Below are positions 20,157-32,500 of a stretch of 64,000 bases of DNA, in pieces. Both the position numbers and the translations under genes were made by a program. This stretch comes from Plutella xylostella (Eukaryota > Arthropoda > Insecta > Lepidoptera > Plutellidae). Every line of letters begins with the position of its first letter. Within the stretch, counting starts at the first letter, position 1. The stretch covers positions 6,510,001 to 6,574,000 of the forward strand of contig NC_063988.1 of NCBI RefSeq assembly GCF_932276165.1, given 5' to 3'. Below the pieces are notes generated by a model. That model was not told the origin of the DNA. It saw only the letters and a list, made by a program, of their open reading frames with translations, and did not search any database.

Positions 20157-22889
20157 CTATAAAGTATTTGAGAAAGTGATGGAGGATAGTCTTACCATCT
20201 TATCTAAGAGCTCAAAACAAGTGGTCGTGGTGGGAGATTTTAATATTGATTTATTAGTTGAGACTTCTATGAAATGTTGTATAATTAATTTGTTCAAGTC
20301 ATATAATTTAAGTAATGTCTTCCTGGAACCTACCAGAATTACTCCCACCTCAGCCACTTGTATTGACAATATTTACTGTAATTGTGATTTTACTAATCAT
20401 TCTGTAATCAATTGTTTACCATCCGACCACAGTGGGCAAATTATTACGTTTCCTTGTACTTTTGAACGTAAGTCAGCCACTTTCAAGTTCAGACCAGTAA
20501 CATCATACAGAATTGATAAGTTTAAATCTCGATTGAACAGTAAACTTGGCTACTGTAGAAGCTCTGAAAGAAATCCCAATGATGCCTTTAAGGAAATATT
20601 TCAAGGTTTGTCTCAAGAATTTGAAAACGTGTTCACTAAGAAAGAAGTAGATGTTAATTGTAAACTAAGTCTTAATGACTGGGCAACATCGGGAATTTAT
20701 AAGAGCAGACGTAAATTATATGATCTCTATGAACAGCGTACATTTACTCATGACGATAAATTTAGAGATTATGTAAAGAAATATACAAAGATATTCAAAG
20801 CCGTTTGCCACCAAGCTAAATCAGATTATATAAATAGAAAGATTAAAAACTCTAATAACAAGATTAAAACCGTATGGAATATCATTAATACTGAAACCGG
20901 GAAGAATAAACCACGTGATTTAAATTTTGAACTTAAAATTAATGATAAAATTGTTTCATCTAGTGAAGAAGTGGCTTCCGTCTTTGAAGAATTTTTCCGT
21001 AGTATACCGATAGCTACAACTGAGAACCTTGATTCATCTTGCGCTGAAGCTGAACGTTTGCTAAGAGGGAATGCACCGCCTTGCGATCTCGACTTTCAAT
21101 TTCATGGTATAAATACACAGACCATAATTACCACTTATAAAGAATTAAATTTAAAAATGACAGAAGATTTATGGGGCATGTCCGTTAAAGTTATTAGTCA
21201 TGTTATTGATATCCTAGCACCCCACTTGGCTAATCTTTTTAACAGATGCATTGAGGTCGGTGTATTCCCCGATTTGATGAAACTTAGTAAACTAATACCG
21301 CTTTTTAAATCTGGTGAGAAAAATGATCCCAATAATTTTAGGCCTGTATCAGTTTTGCCAGTACTGAGTAAAATATTTGAAAAAATTATGCTGCATCAAA
21401 TGCTTTCGCACTTTAGTATTCACGGCCTTCTCCATAACCAACAGTTCGGTTTCACCAAAGGTCGATCTACAACTGACGCTGGTGTCGCGTTGGTCAAACA
21501 CATATTTAGTGCTTGGGAGGAACGTCTTGATGCTGTGGGTGTATTTTGCGATCTATCGAAAGCATTTGATTGTGTGGATCATGCCACTCTACTTATGAAA
21601 CTTAAATATTATGGGCTAACTGGCAAAGCTCTTACATTATTGGAATCATACTTGAGCAACAGAACTCAACTAGTTGACATAAATGGAGTGCGTTCGGCTG
21701 GCTGTCCTGTCAGTATGGGTGTTCCCCAAGGCTCGATTTTAGGACCATTCTTGTTTCTTGTATATGTTAACGATTTACCGTTTTTGGTAGATAAATTATG
21801 TGAGATAGTACTATTTGCTGATGATACTTCACTTATATTTAAGTTGAAGCGACAAGAAGTCAATTTTGACAATGCAAACAGTACTCTTTCCATAGTTGCT
21901 AATTGGTTCACTGTAAATAATTTAGCTCTTAACTCCAAGAAAACAAAATGTATTAAATTCACTTTGCCTAATGTAAGACAAGTAGAGACATATTTGACAT
22001 TGAATAACGATAAGCTAGAGTTAGTAAATGAAACGGTATTCCTGGGTATTACAATTGACTCAAAGTTGCAATGGGGACCCCATATTGAGAGGATAAGCGG
22101 TAGATTGAGTTCTGCAGCTTATGCGGTTAGAACCATTAGACAGTTAACAGATGTAGATACAGCCAGGCTTGTGTATTTTAGTTATTTTCATAGTGTTATG
22201 TCTTACGGAATTCTATTGTGGGGACGAGCGGCTGACATTAATCAAATCTTTGTTCTGCAAAAACGAGCAATTCGAGCCATATATGTATTAGGGTCTAGAA
22301 TTGCATTAAGAGATACGTTTAAGGAAATAGGTATACTAACTGTTCCATGCCAATATATCTATGAAAATATTATGTATGTTCGTAAAAACTTAAATTCATT
22401 TAGTAAAGTAGGAGCCACTCACGGTATTGAGACCAGAAACAAAAATAAGTTGCTTTTCCCCACACTCAGACTTTCGAAAACAAACACATCATTCATGGGG
22501 AACTGTATACGCTTTTATAATAAATTATCAAATGAAGCAATAAACCTTACTGAGCAAAAATTTAAGAATTATGTTAAAGCTACATTATGTAGTAAAGCTT
22601 ACTATAGTATAAATGATTATTTAAACGACAAAAACGCGTGGTCTTGTCCACCTCAGCTAAGGCTATTGAAAAAATGAAATGGATATAGGTACTTAAGTAA
22701 AATTGTAGGCACTAGATATAAGTAAAAATTGTAATAGATTATAAGGAAAAAGTTGAAAAGATGCTCGAGGAGTTTCTTTCGCCATTTCTTTTCTTCTCAA
22801 TGACGGGGCCTTTGTGAAATGGTGGTAGATGACTATCGACAAATAATTGTAAAATTTTACGTCGATTAAACCATTTGAATTTGAATTTA
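20155..22889 (+). mobile_element. 5'-truncated non-LTR retrotransposon (Jockey/CR1-like) inside gypsy-B
   Basis: One long frame to 22677 encodes the C-terminal half of an APE-type endonuclease (VVVVGDFNIDLL, later PSDHSGQ) and a complete reverse transcriptase. RT motifs: FRPVSVLPVLSKIFEKI, NQQFGFTKGRSTTDA, FCDLSKAFDCVDH, GVPQGSILGPFLFLVYVND and the catalytic FADDTSL. The gag domain and N-terminal endonuclease are missing, so it is 5'-truncated. A 3' UTR of about 210 bp ends in TTTGAATTTGAATTT, a short-repeat tail. No clear target duplication was found, and flanking gypsy-B sequence is missing, so the insertion seems to have come with a deletion. The clade call is tentative. The RT frame is uninterrupted, indicating recent insertion. 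Confidence 0.88.
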
Positions 22890-25813
22890 AAGAAAACACT
22901 TATATAATCAAATTCATCATAGCAGATGTCGATTCCTCCCCAATTATAGGTAGAAGTTCATGTGAGGAACTAAACTTAGTTAAAAGAATATTATCTATTT
23001 CAAAAAACTCAGGAAATACTGAAATTTTGGATGCATACTCGGACGTGTTTGAAGGATTAGGTTGTTTGCCGGGATGTCACAAAATACAACTTAAAGAAAA
23101 CGTGAATCCAGTAGTACATGCTCCGAGAAAGTTACCAATAGCATTAAAAGATAAAGTAAAAGATAAATTGTCAGAAATGGTTAGTCAAGGTATCATAGCC
23201 AAAGTAGAAGGACCAACAGATTGGGTTAGTAGCATGACATTACCTAAAAAAGCTGACGGAGACTTCAGGATATGTCTAGACCCGCAAGATCTGAATAAAG
23301 CCATACGGCGTGAGCACTTTAAATTGCCAACTCTCGACGAAATAACAGCTAAATTGTCGGGCGCTAAAGTATTTAGTACGTTAGATGCAAAAAAGAGTTT
23401 CTGGCAGTATAAATTACATGAAGATAGCACAGACCTTTGTACTTTCAATACGGCGTTCGGACGATACAAATTCTTAAGATTACCATTTGGTATATCATCG
23501 GCATCTGAAGTTTTTCACAAAACTTTGCTACAACATTTTGAGGATATTGAAGGAGTATGTCAGTTCGTCGACGACCTGCTCATATACGGTAAAGATAGGA
23601 AGGAGCACGACGAACGTCTACACCAAGTGCTACAAAGATGCCGAAAAATAAATATAAAGCTTAATAGAGAAAAGTGTAAGATAGGATTGAATGAAATTAC
23701 ATATTTAGGTCATAAAATTAGTCAGCATGGTATATTACCAGATGATACACACACATTGGCAATAAGGAACATGCCGGAACCGAAAAACGTCAAGGACTTG
23801 GAGCGTTTCCTAGGCCTGGTGACATACGTAGGCAGTTTCATTCCACATCTGTCTGATAAAACCTCAATCTTAAGAGAGTTGCTCAAAAAAGATATTGAGT
23901 GGCACTGGACGGATAGGCACGCGGCTAGTTTCAAAGCTATAAAACAGAGTTTGTCGAGCCCGCCTGTATTGCAATACTATAGTTTAGATAAACCAGTAAC
24001 GTTATCAGTAGATGCTAGTAAGAACGGCCTCGGGGCATGCCTACTGCAGGAGGGGTTACCTGTTTGTTATGCGTCAAAGTCCCTAAATAAAACGGAACAG
24101 GCCTACGCGCAGATCGAAAAGGAATTATTTGCTTGTGTGTTTGCGTGTGAAAAGTTCTATACATATATATATGGTCGTACGGATATCACTATAGAAACAG
24201 ATCACAAACTACTCATTAGCATAATAAACAAGCCTATTGTAAACGCACCTCCTCGTCTGCAGAGAATGCTTATGAGGTTACAGCCATATACATTCACTCT
24301 TGTATATAAGCCAGGTAGGTATTTATATGTAGCGGATGCCGTATCGCGCGCCTGCCATTCATATAGCAACAGTGTTGACCGTGACCTCGAGCCCCGCGAC
24401 CACCTCGATGCGCAGGCGCAGGTGTGCTCGGTGGCCATCCATAATCCTCTCACTGATTCCCATTTTTTACAGATACAAAAATATACAAAAAATGACAGTG
24501 AGTTACAATTATTAAAAACCGTTATTAGAAAGGGATGGCCTACACATAAAAATGAGGTTGATGACCTAATTAGGTGTTACTGGTGTGTTAGGGACGAATT
24601 AACTTTTCAATACGGGTTAGTTTGGAAAGGTACTCGCATTATTATACCTAAATGTATGAGGCAGGAGATGTTGCGAAAAGTACATATAGGCCATTTAGGT
24701 GTAGAAAAATGCAAATTGAGAGCGCGCGAAATTATGTATTGGCCTAACATAAGTTCTCAGATAGAAGATATGATATCTAACTGCCAGGCATGTCTTACCT
24801 ATAGAAAAGCAAACGTAAAAGAGACATTGTTACAACACGAGATTCCGAATAGGGCTTGGTCTAAAGTAGCAGCGGATTTATTTCACTTCCGTGATCAAAC
24901 ATATCTTTTGGTTGTTGACTATTATAGTAAGTTCGTAGAAGTTATCAACATTCAGTCGATGACGTCACAGTCCGTTGTCGATCAGCTGAAAATTATATTG
25001 AGTAGAACCGGGATACCGGATATTCTCATGACAGACGGCGGCCCGGAATTTAATAGCGAGCATTTTAGGAAATTTTCTACCGAATGGAACTTTCAACATG
25101 TGATGTCATCTCCTAGGTATCCACAATCCAATGGTCAGGTAGAAAGAACTATTCAGACAGTGAAAAACATGTTAAAGCAGACTAGTTATGATAATTCGGA
25201 TTTCCGGTTGGCACTCCTAGAGTATTTAAACACACCAATTGATAATTCGTTGCCATCACCTTCCGAATTACTTAATAATAGAAAACTTAGAAGTATCGTT
25301 CCATGCTCACCTTCATTGTTGCAACCTAAAATACATAAGAACGTTTGCTCAAAGTTACAAAGTCGTAAGATTAAAGAGAAGAATTATTATGACAAAAGTG
25401 CTAGGGATTTATCCATATTGAAAGTAGGTCAAAAGGTAAAAGCATGGTTAAATAATAAGTGGCAAAATGGTGTGGTCTTAAGTATAAAAGGAATACGATC
25501 ATACGCAATACAAATGCAGTCAGGTCGCGTTATAGTGAGAAATCGTAGACATTTAATAGAAGATTCAAACCGTTGCTTATCGCGTACGTATAATGATAAC
25601 AATAGCTACCCCTATGACGATATAGTAACGATGACGCACCGTCAACAAGCACCGCCTGAGAGTGGCGGGTCCCCGCGCCCGCGCAGCCCCCCCCGCCCCG
25701 GTGTCCCGCTTCAGCCACCTCATGTACCTAATGTAACAGCTGATCCTCACATAACCCGTTATGGCAGGGCGGTGAGACCTCCTGAGCGCTACGGCTTCTC
25801 TGCGGCACGATAG
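22887..25813 (+). CDS. gypsy-B pol (protease C-terminus, RT, RNase H, integrase)
   Basis: Frame open from the LINE junction to the stop at 25813. It begins with the end of the protease (DVDSSPIIGRSSCEELNL); the protease DSG active site is lost with the LINE junction. RT motifs: GIIAKVEGPTDWVSSMT, FRICLDPQDLNKAI, LDAKKSFWQ, RLPFGISSASEVF and catalytic FVDDLLIYG. RNase H: LSVDASKNGLGACL, IEKELFACVFACEKF, ETDHKLL. Integrase: zinc finger HIGHLGVEKC...CQAC, and core Asp (AADLFHF), Asp (MTDGGPEF) and Glu (GQVERTIQ). The C-terminal tail (ITRYGRAVRPPERYG) is typical of insect gypsy elements. Without a start codon, protease active site or Gag fusion it cannot make a normal Gag-Pol, although RT and integrase look intact. 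Confidence 0.9.
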
Positions 25814-26434
25814 GATAGGACATCACGAATATTATCAACTAACTATAAGTGGAATGAATTTTAATTTTATTTTATAATCTTATATGTTAAATTCAAGCAT
25901 TACTTACAATGTAATAATTGAATAAGTACTTACTTACTTATTAATTATAAATTTTTTGAATAATTGATAATTTATGATATAATTGCTGATGTTTAATATT
26001 ATACCTAAGCACAAAAGTATAATTTTACTTACTTAATGAAATGTGATAATGAGGATTCAATTTAATTCAAATGAGTATGTTTATAAAATAATTAATATTA
26101 TGTTATCAATATAATACCTGATCAAATTGTTTGCATTACATTCTACTAGTTATTTTGTTTGTTATTGTTATTTGTAACAAAAATCGCATGAGATTGTACA
26201 CAAAAACTAGGTAGCTGTTTTTTATGATTATGATTCATTCAAGGACACCTTATTTAGCCTTATTATATTGATTGTCAATGTTTATTAAAGTACCTACCTT
26301 TCCACAAGGCAAGTTTGTAACCATAATATACCTAACAAATTTTGCTCCGGTACTTACGGTTCTATTTACATAGTTTTCTCTCATGATAACCTTATGAAAT
26401 GAGCTGGTATAGGTAACATTGAGTTACAAATTTA

Positions 26435-26581
26435 CCCCCTTATTCATAGAGAAGTTACAATACGTTTTAACTAATAAACTGTTTTGTCCCTCTCCGACAA
26501 AGAACAATTTGTTCTTTTAAAGAGAGGGACAAAACAGTTTATTAGTTAAAACGTATTGTAACTTCTCTATGAATAAGGGGG
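26435..26581. mobile_element. Harbinger/Tourist-like MITE inside gypsy-B
   Basis: 147-bp near-perfect palindrome, CCCCCTTATTCATAGAGAAG ... CTTCTCTATGAATAAGGGGG, flanked by TTA (26432-26434 and 26582-26584). The centre reads AGAACAATTTGTTCTT. A diverged relative is at 54265-54401. The high arm identity implies a recent insertion after gypsy-B landed. Confidence 0.85.
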
Positions 26582-26923
26582 TTACAATACACAAGTCAAT
26601 GAGTAGGTAGGTATTTATAATGTTTTTGTTTTATTTTAATGATTTTAATTGCATGTATTATGAATAGTAACTATGTTCTATCTAAATCAATTTGGGTAAG
26701 TATAAACTTACTGCCTTTATACACCTAATAATATATTATAAACTTACAACCACTTTATATTCAAGATAAAATTGTTGTGAAATTGCTCTTTACAAAATAA
26801 ACTTATCATTGTACCTGCTGTTTGTCTATGTTGATATTGATATGTACATGAATTCGTTTTTTATGAAATTTGTTATGAAATTAATATCTATGCATGTATA
26901 CCTACTGTGCTTATTTTTTTTAT

Positions 26924-26934
26924 AAGAAGGGGGA
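26924..26934 (+). other. gypsy-B polypurine tract
   Basis: AAGAAGGGGGA directly precedes the 3' LTR start TGTCGGA, the expected plus-strand priming site. Confidence 0.8.
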
Positions 26935-27026
26935 TGTCGGATATTGTATTAGATGTGGGTATGCATGATGATTAATAAAAACCAGTACAAGCTCAGCACT
27001 CGTGTTTCATTGACGTACTCTTTACA
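26935..27026 (+). repeat. gypsy-B 3' LTR (92 bp)
   Basis: TGTCGGATATTGTATTAG to CTCTTTACA. Identical to the shared parts of the 5' LTR but lacking its 71-base A/T-rich segment; unusually short for an LTR. Confidence 0.88.
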
Positions 27027-27031
27027 TACTT

Positions 27032-28894
27032 AGTAAATGCATCCACAATTAGTAGTACGAACTTAAAACCATTCGATTCGGGAAGGGGACCCAGTACATC
27101 TGAATGCAGCACTGAAAAGGGCTGATCAGGTTTTTCCCATGAAGTTATATTTTGCTGTTGGGACCTAGGTACACGTTTCTTCGAAATACAAATCAAACAG
27201 TGCTCAATGTATTTTTTAACAAACTGTCTTAGGCCTGGGAACCAAAAGTGTTTTAATACTAAATCCAGGGTTTTGTCGTAGCCAATGTGATTGTGCTCAT
27301 CGTGAAACACGCGAAGTAAGCTAAGTCTATGACCGCGAGGAATAAAACAAAGGAGTCGCGACTGTTCGCCTACTGGCGAGTACTTGTAATACAGAAGATC
27401 ACTTTTCTCAACATAGCGATTGGGGTCGAGGCCACCCTCTCTAAGTTTCTCGAGGAGGTCTCGCGTTTCATTATCTGCAGCTTGTGCTATTTGGGCCCAA
27501 TTGCGATGTTGAGTCACATTCAGTACTTCGCGAACGGGGTTCCCACTCAGGTAATCGGCATGTGACATCATCGTTCCCTTTCGGTATTCCATATCAAAAG
27601 TAAAGTCCTGGAGATAGATCCACCAGCGGGCCACTCTCGGAAGCAGGTCCTTTTTACGTTCGGTTGATTTGAGAGCATTGCAGTCTGTAATAAGTTTAAA
27701 TTGAAGCCCAATCAAATAGTGTCGAAAGTTCTGCAATGCTTTCACAACAGCCAACGTCTCTAATTCATAGGAGTGATACCTACTCTCTGCGCCTTGAGTG
27801 GTCCGGCTGAAGTAGGCTACAACTCTTTTGTTACCGTCCGGGTGGGTTTGCAAGAGAACCGCGCCGTACCCAACGCTACTCGCATCAGTATGCACCTCCG
27901 TTGGTAATTTTGGATCAAAGATGGCTAAGACAGGCTCGTTAGTTAAAATTGTAATAATTTCCTGTCGCACTTTCTCCTGTTCGGTACCCCACTTAAACTG
28001 TGCGCCCTTTTTGGTTAGTTGGGAGATGGGAAACGTTTTAGTCGCGTATCCCTCGATATATTTCCGGAAATAACCAGCTAGCCCTAAGAACTGCCTGACC
28101 TGTTTTACGTTCTCCGGAGCGGGTGAATTTACCAGTGCTTGAATCTTATGAGGACTCGGCCTAACCTGACCTTGACTTATTATTCGCCCGAGATATTCGA
28201 CTTCAGTGGTTAGAAAGACACATTTCCGTAAATTTATCGAAAACCCTGCCTCGGTTAAGGTGGCGAGTACTTTCCTCAGCAACTCTATCCCCTCGTCTAT
28301 TGTGGTACTCATCAGCAGCACGTCATCGATATAAACCAGGACTTGTCCCGCGTCTATAAATTTGCGCAATGTTTTATTAATAATCCTTTGGTACACGATT
28401 GGCGAATTTGAGAGTCCATAGGGCATTTTTAAATATTCGTAGTGCCCCTCGGGTGTGACGAATGCTGTCCGATGTATGGATTCATCACTAATCCTTATTT
28501 GGTGAAAACCCGAAGCCATATCAAGTGAGGAGTATCGCGTTATATTTTTATCACCTAGGCGGTCGATGTGATCGTCGATCAACGGTAACGGATATCGCTC
28601 TTTGACAGTCACCCTATTTAAAGCGCGGAAGTCGACGCAGAGACGGTCCGACCCGTCCTTCTTCTTCACAAGGATAATAGGACTAGAGTACTCTGACTGC
28701 GATTCCTTGATAATGTTCTTTTGTAGAAGATCATTGATGATTTCGCGAACCTTGAGTTTTTCAGCGATCGATAATTTGTAAGGCCGATAGGTGACGGGTA
28801 CATCACTAGTTACATTGATATGCATTTCGCCCGTGGTCACAGTAGTGGTTGCTGTGCCTGTTATAAAGAAATCCGCAAAATCATCAATTACCCT
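27032..28894 (-). pseudogene. gypsy-A pol middle part (RT, RNase H, integrase N-terminus)
   Basis: Lies between the BEL and gypsy-B insertions. RT motifs: YRPYKLSIAEKLKVREIIND, SSPIILVKKKDGSDRLCVDF, LDMASGFHQI, KMPYGLSNSP and catalytic LVYIDDVLLM. RNase H: VHTDASSVGYGAVL, ELETLAVVKAL. Integrase zinc-binding region: HNHIGYDKTLD ... HCLIC, then the core start HSDVLGPLPESNGFKFVLLI. The frame is intact through this segment but has no start of its own and is cut off at DAFTKY by gypsy-B. A larger frame (29053-26993) begins inside the BEL LTR and runs through this piece; that fusion is accidental. Confidence 0.9.
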
Positions 28895-29581
28895 TGTGCG
28901 GATCACCTCGACCGTTTCACGAACTATTACTGTACGGTTCGAAGGAAGTGGCGGTGCACCTGTTGGTTCTTGAAGAAGATGAGGAAATGCCACTGATGAG
29001 GTAGCTGTTAGCCTGTAGAGTCTTCCAAAGAAAACACCGGTATTACTGTTCACTGTTGACTTCGAGTGTCTCTGGAGATCTTCACTGTTAGGCTGTTATT
29101 AGTGGACTGTATGTTGTTTACTGTTCCGCTGTTACTATTAGACTGACTTGCTGTGAGGTGTTGGCGTCTGCCTTTTATACTAATCTCTACCGAAGATAGA
29201 GAATTCCAGGAAGCTCTAGAAAAGACTCATAAGAAGTAGAATGTTCTAGATGGGGCTGCCATCTGTTGTCGAGTAGGTGAACTACATGGTCTATTTAGTG
29301 CACTATTGTTCTACTTCGTTATGCTATTTCCTACTAGATGGCGCTGGCCTCCTCACTTGCTGTCACTATTTATTTATTATTATTACTAAAGTAGGTAGGT
29401 GCTCGAACAACTAGTAGGTAGGTACATACTTAAACTATATCTATATCTATACACACACATAAGTAAGTATTTATCTTAGCGCTCAGAACCTTCGCGAGCG
29501 TAATCGAGTTAACTACTTGATCTAGTTATTTCTATGAACTATTTACAAATAAAACAAAACTTCTTTTAGTCGTTCCGTACA
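28895..29581 (-). repeat. BEL/Pao 3' LTR
   Basis: 687 bp, essentially identical to 35394-36080. It contains an open frame that reads through into adjacent gypsy-A RT. Confidence 0.92.
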
Positions 29582-32500
29582 TCTCTCCCGCCGGTCATCG
29601 CCTGCAGGGCGTTGAATTCTTTGGTCGGAACGTCTGGAGCTGTAGGCAGGATCACCAGCTTCTTGGTCGGTCTTCTAAGGGTTCCTCCTTTGGTTTGGAC
29701 GTCGACTGTTCTTACGATGCCGTCTTGTCCGGGGTAGACAGCCGTGACAACGCCCTTTGGCCACGTGTTGCGCGGTAGGTTGCCGTCTGCCACCATGACA
29801 ATGTCGCCAACCTTGACTGCTTCGCCGCGTCCGTGAGGCTCCCGCCGGTGCTGAAGTTCAGGCAGGTACTCTCGTAGCCATCTTGCCCAGAAGAGGTCGG
29901 CCAGGCGCTGAGAGGCGCGCCAGTGACTGCGGCTGATGAGGTCCTTGTCGTCGAAGCTGCCAGGCGCGTGTACGCGTCCTGATCCGCCGAGCAGGAAATG
30001 GTTCGGTGTCAAGGCCTCGGGGTCGTCGGGCTCGAGTGACACATGCGTGAGCGGGCGGCTGTTTACTGCGTATTCTGCCTCGGCTAGCAGTGTGCGCAGC
30101 ACCTGTTCGGCTGGGTGCTGCTCGTTCAGGACGGCGTAAAGGGCGGTCTTCACTGACCGCACCAGTCTCTCCCAGGCCCCACCCATGAAAGGAGCCCCAG
30201 GAGGTATGTAGCGCCAGTTGATCTTCTGTTGGGCCGCTTCATCAGCTGTAGCGGCGTCGATTGATTGCCGCAGCTCTCTATCAGCCCCGCGCAGGTTCGT
30301 GCCGTTGTCGGACCATAGCTCAGTAGGTGTTCCGTAGAGTGCCATGTGCCTACGCAGCGCCATCACTGCCGAGCTAGTGGTGAGAGAGTCCACCAGCTCT
30401 AAGTGTACGGCGCGCGTCGTGAGACACGTGAAGAGCGCCACATATCGCTTCTGTCGAGTGCGGCCCACGGTGACTGTCAGAGGCCCGAAGTAGTCCAGGC
30501 CGGTGTAGGTATAGGGCCTGCAGTGATGTGCAAGGCGGCTCGATGGGTGGTCTCCTGTAGGTGGCTGCGGGGGTGAATCTTTCCTGATGCGGCATGGTCG
30601 ACATCGATGAATCATCATCTTCACCACTGTGCGAAGGCGGAGTATCCAGTAGTGCTGTCTGCACTCATTAACTGTAGTTTCGGCTCCTGCGTGCATCAGC
30701 TGGCGGTGTGTGTAGTCGATCCACAGTTTGGTGATTTGATGATTGCCGTCGAGTATTGCAGGGCTGATGACTCCTTGTTCTATATTGAGTGTACGGCCGA
30801 TTCGCGATTTCAATAGTAGTATTCCATTTTCAGCGACGACCGCAAGGTGGCGCAGCCTGCTTCTCGCGTTCAGGGTTCTGTTTTTCTGTAAGTCTTCTAT
30901 TTCTGAGTCGAAGGCTTGCTGTTGACTTAGGCGTACGAGTAGTATTTCCGCCTCACGTAGTAGCTGCCCGGTGAGCGGGAGGTATTTTCTGTCTTCTGTA
31001 GTTTTCACTGTCGCACGCTTGTTCGGTTTCGTAGCTGTTTTCTTGCGCCAGTCATGGTCTTTTTCGCTATTTTTCGCAGTTCTTTTGTAGTTGACTCGCT
31101 GATCACGTGGCCGGCACAGCTGTATGAAGTGTAAAACTCTTGCTGTAGCTCGTAGCAGTTTTTCCCACTTAGAGAAACGGTTGTAGTCTGGCAGCGCTTC
31201 TTTTAGTTGTGCAGACTTTTCGGTAACTGAGGTCGTTTTCTCTTCGCCTGTTTTCTTCGTTAGAAGTGGTTTTTCCGCCGGCCAGGCAGTAGGGTCCTCG
31301 AGTAAGAAGGATGGGCCCTTGTACCATCGGTGGTCAGCGTCGAAGTCGCGTGGCACATCCCTTGTAGCGTCGTCGGCCACGTTGAGTTTCGTAGGTATCC
31401 AGCGCCATTCATTTGTAGAGCTGTTTTCCTCGATGTCAGCTATGCGGTGCGCGACGAACGGGCGGTACGATCTTGAGCCGTTCTTCAGCCATGTCAGCAC
31501 CGTCTTACTGTCGGTCCAGAAGGTCTTCGATTCGGGCTTAACTTGGTGTTCTTCAATGACGGCTGCGGCCATACGGCAGCCCATAACGGCGGCTTGTAGC
31601 TCGAGGCGCGGGATCGAAGTGAGCTTGAGCGGTGCCACTCGCGCCTTTGCTATGACGAGCGATAGGTATGTCTTACCCTCTGCTGTTACCGCCCGCCAAT
31701 AAAGAGCGGCGGCGTATGCGGACTCGCTCGCGTCGACAAATATATGTAGCTGTAGACTCGTAGCGTCGCTGTAGCGGGCGTAGCACCTCGGTATTGAGAC
31801 ACGGCGTAGCCCTTCCAGGTGCATCATCCATTGTTGCCATTGTTCTGAGAGGTCTTCATCTATTGGCTGGTCCCAGGTAGTGCCACGCCGCCACGCCTCT
31901 TGAAGTAGCTGTTTTGCTCGCACGGTGACAGGCGCGGCAAATCCGAGCGAATCATACAGCGACATGACGATCTTGAGTGCTTCTCTCTTCGTGGGTATCT
32001 TCTTTTCTATGACTGCAGGCGGCAGACGCGCCAAGTCTAGGTTGAAACCGAGCGCATCGGACTTTGGCCGCCAGATGAGACCTAGGACTCGTTCGCTTGA
32101 TCTATCATCGATCTTAATGTTCATGGGCTCGTTGCCTGTTTCGCCGAGTGCTTTGAGTACTGCCTCGGAGTTTGATGCCCATTGCCGCAGCACGAAGTGG
32201 CCTCGCCGGTGTATGTCGCGGACGTCCTGCGCCACCTTGATCGCTTGCTCTTCGGTCTTGTGGCTGTCGAGGTAGTCGTCGACGTAGTGTTTGTTGATAA
32301 TTGCGTCTACTGCCTCGGGGTGAGTGGCTTCGTACTTGAGTGCGTTAATATTCTTCACGTAGATTGCTGTTGATGGTGAACTTGTAGCGCCGAATATGAG
32401 TGACGTCATTCTGTATTCTGTTGGCGGCCCATCACGCTTGTTGCCCCTCCACAGGTAGCGAAGGGCATCTCGATCCTCAGCGCGTATCTTCACCTGCATG

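Larger units (their letters stand above)
25814..26934 (+). other. gypsy-B 3' non-coding region
   Basis: About 1.1 kb of AT-rich sequence between pol and the polypurine tract. No env frame. It contains a Harbinger-like MITE at 26435-26581. Confidence 0.7.
19149..27026 (+). mobile_element. Ty3/gypsy LTR retrotransposon 'gypsy-B', nested in gypsy-A integrase
   Basis: Flanked by an exact 5-bp duplication TACTT (19144-19148 and 27027-27031). LTRs start TGTCGGA and end CTCTTTACA. The primer site TGGCGCAGTCGGTACGG follows the 5' LTR directly, complementary to a serine tRNA 3' end as in several insect gypsy elements. The polypurine tract AAGAAGGGGGA precedes the 3' LTR. Order is gag, [LINE insertion], protease remnant, reverse transcriptase, RNase H, integrase. 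No env frame follows. The pol frame is open throughout, so this copy is fairly young, but the LINE insertion has removed the gag/protease junction. Confidence 0.93.

Noticed and set aside
20047..22677. One 876-codon frame starting before the LINE
   Set aside because: Its first 36 or so codons come from gypsy-B gag in the wrong frame; the fusion is an accident of the insertion.
25814..26934. Possible env gene after gypsy-B pol
   Set aside because: The region is non-coding in all frames I checked and carries a MITE; no signal peptide, furin site or membrane-protein frame.
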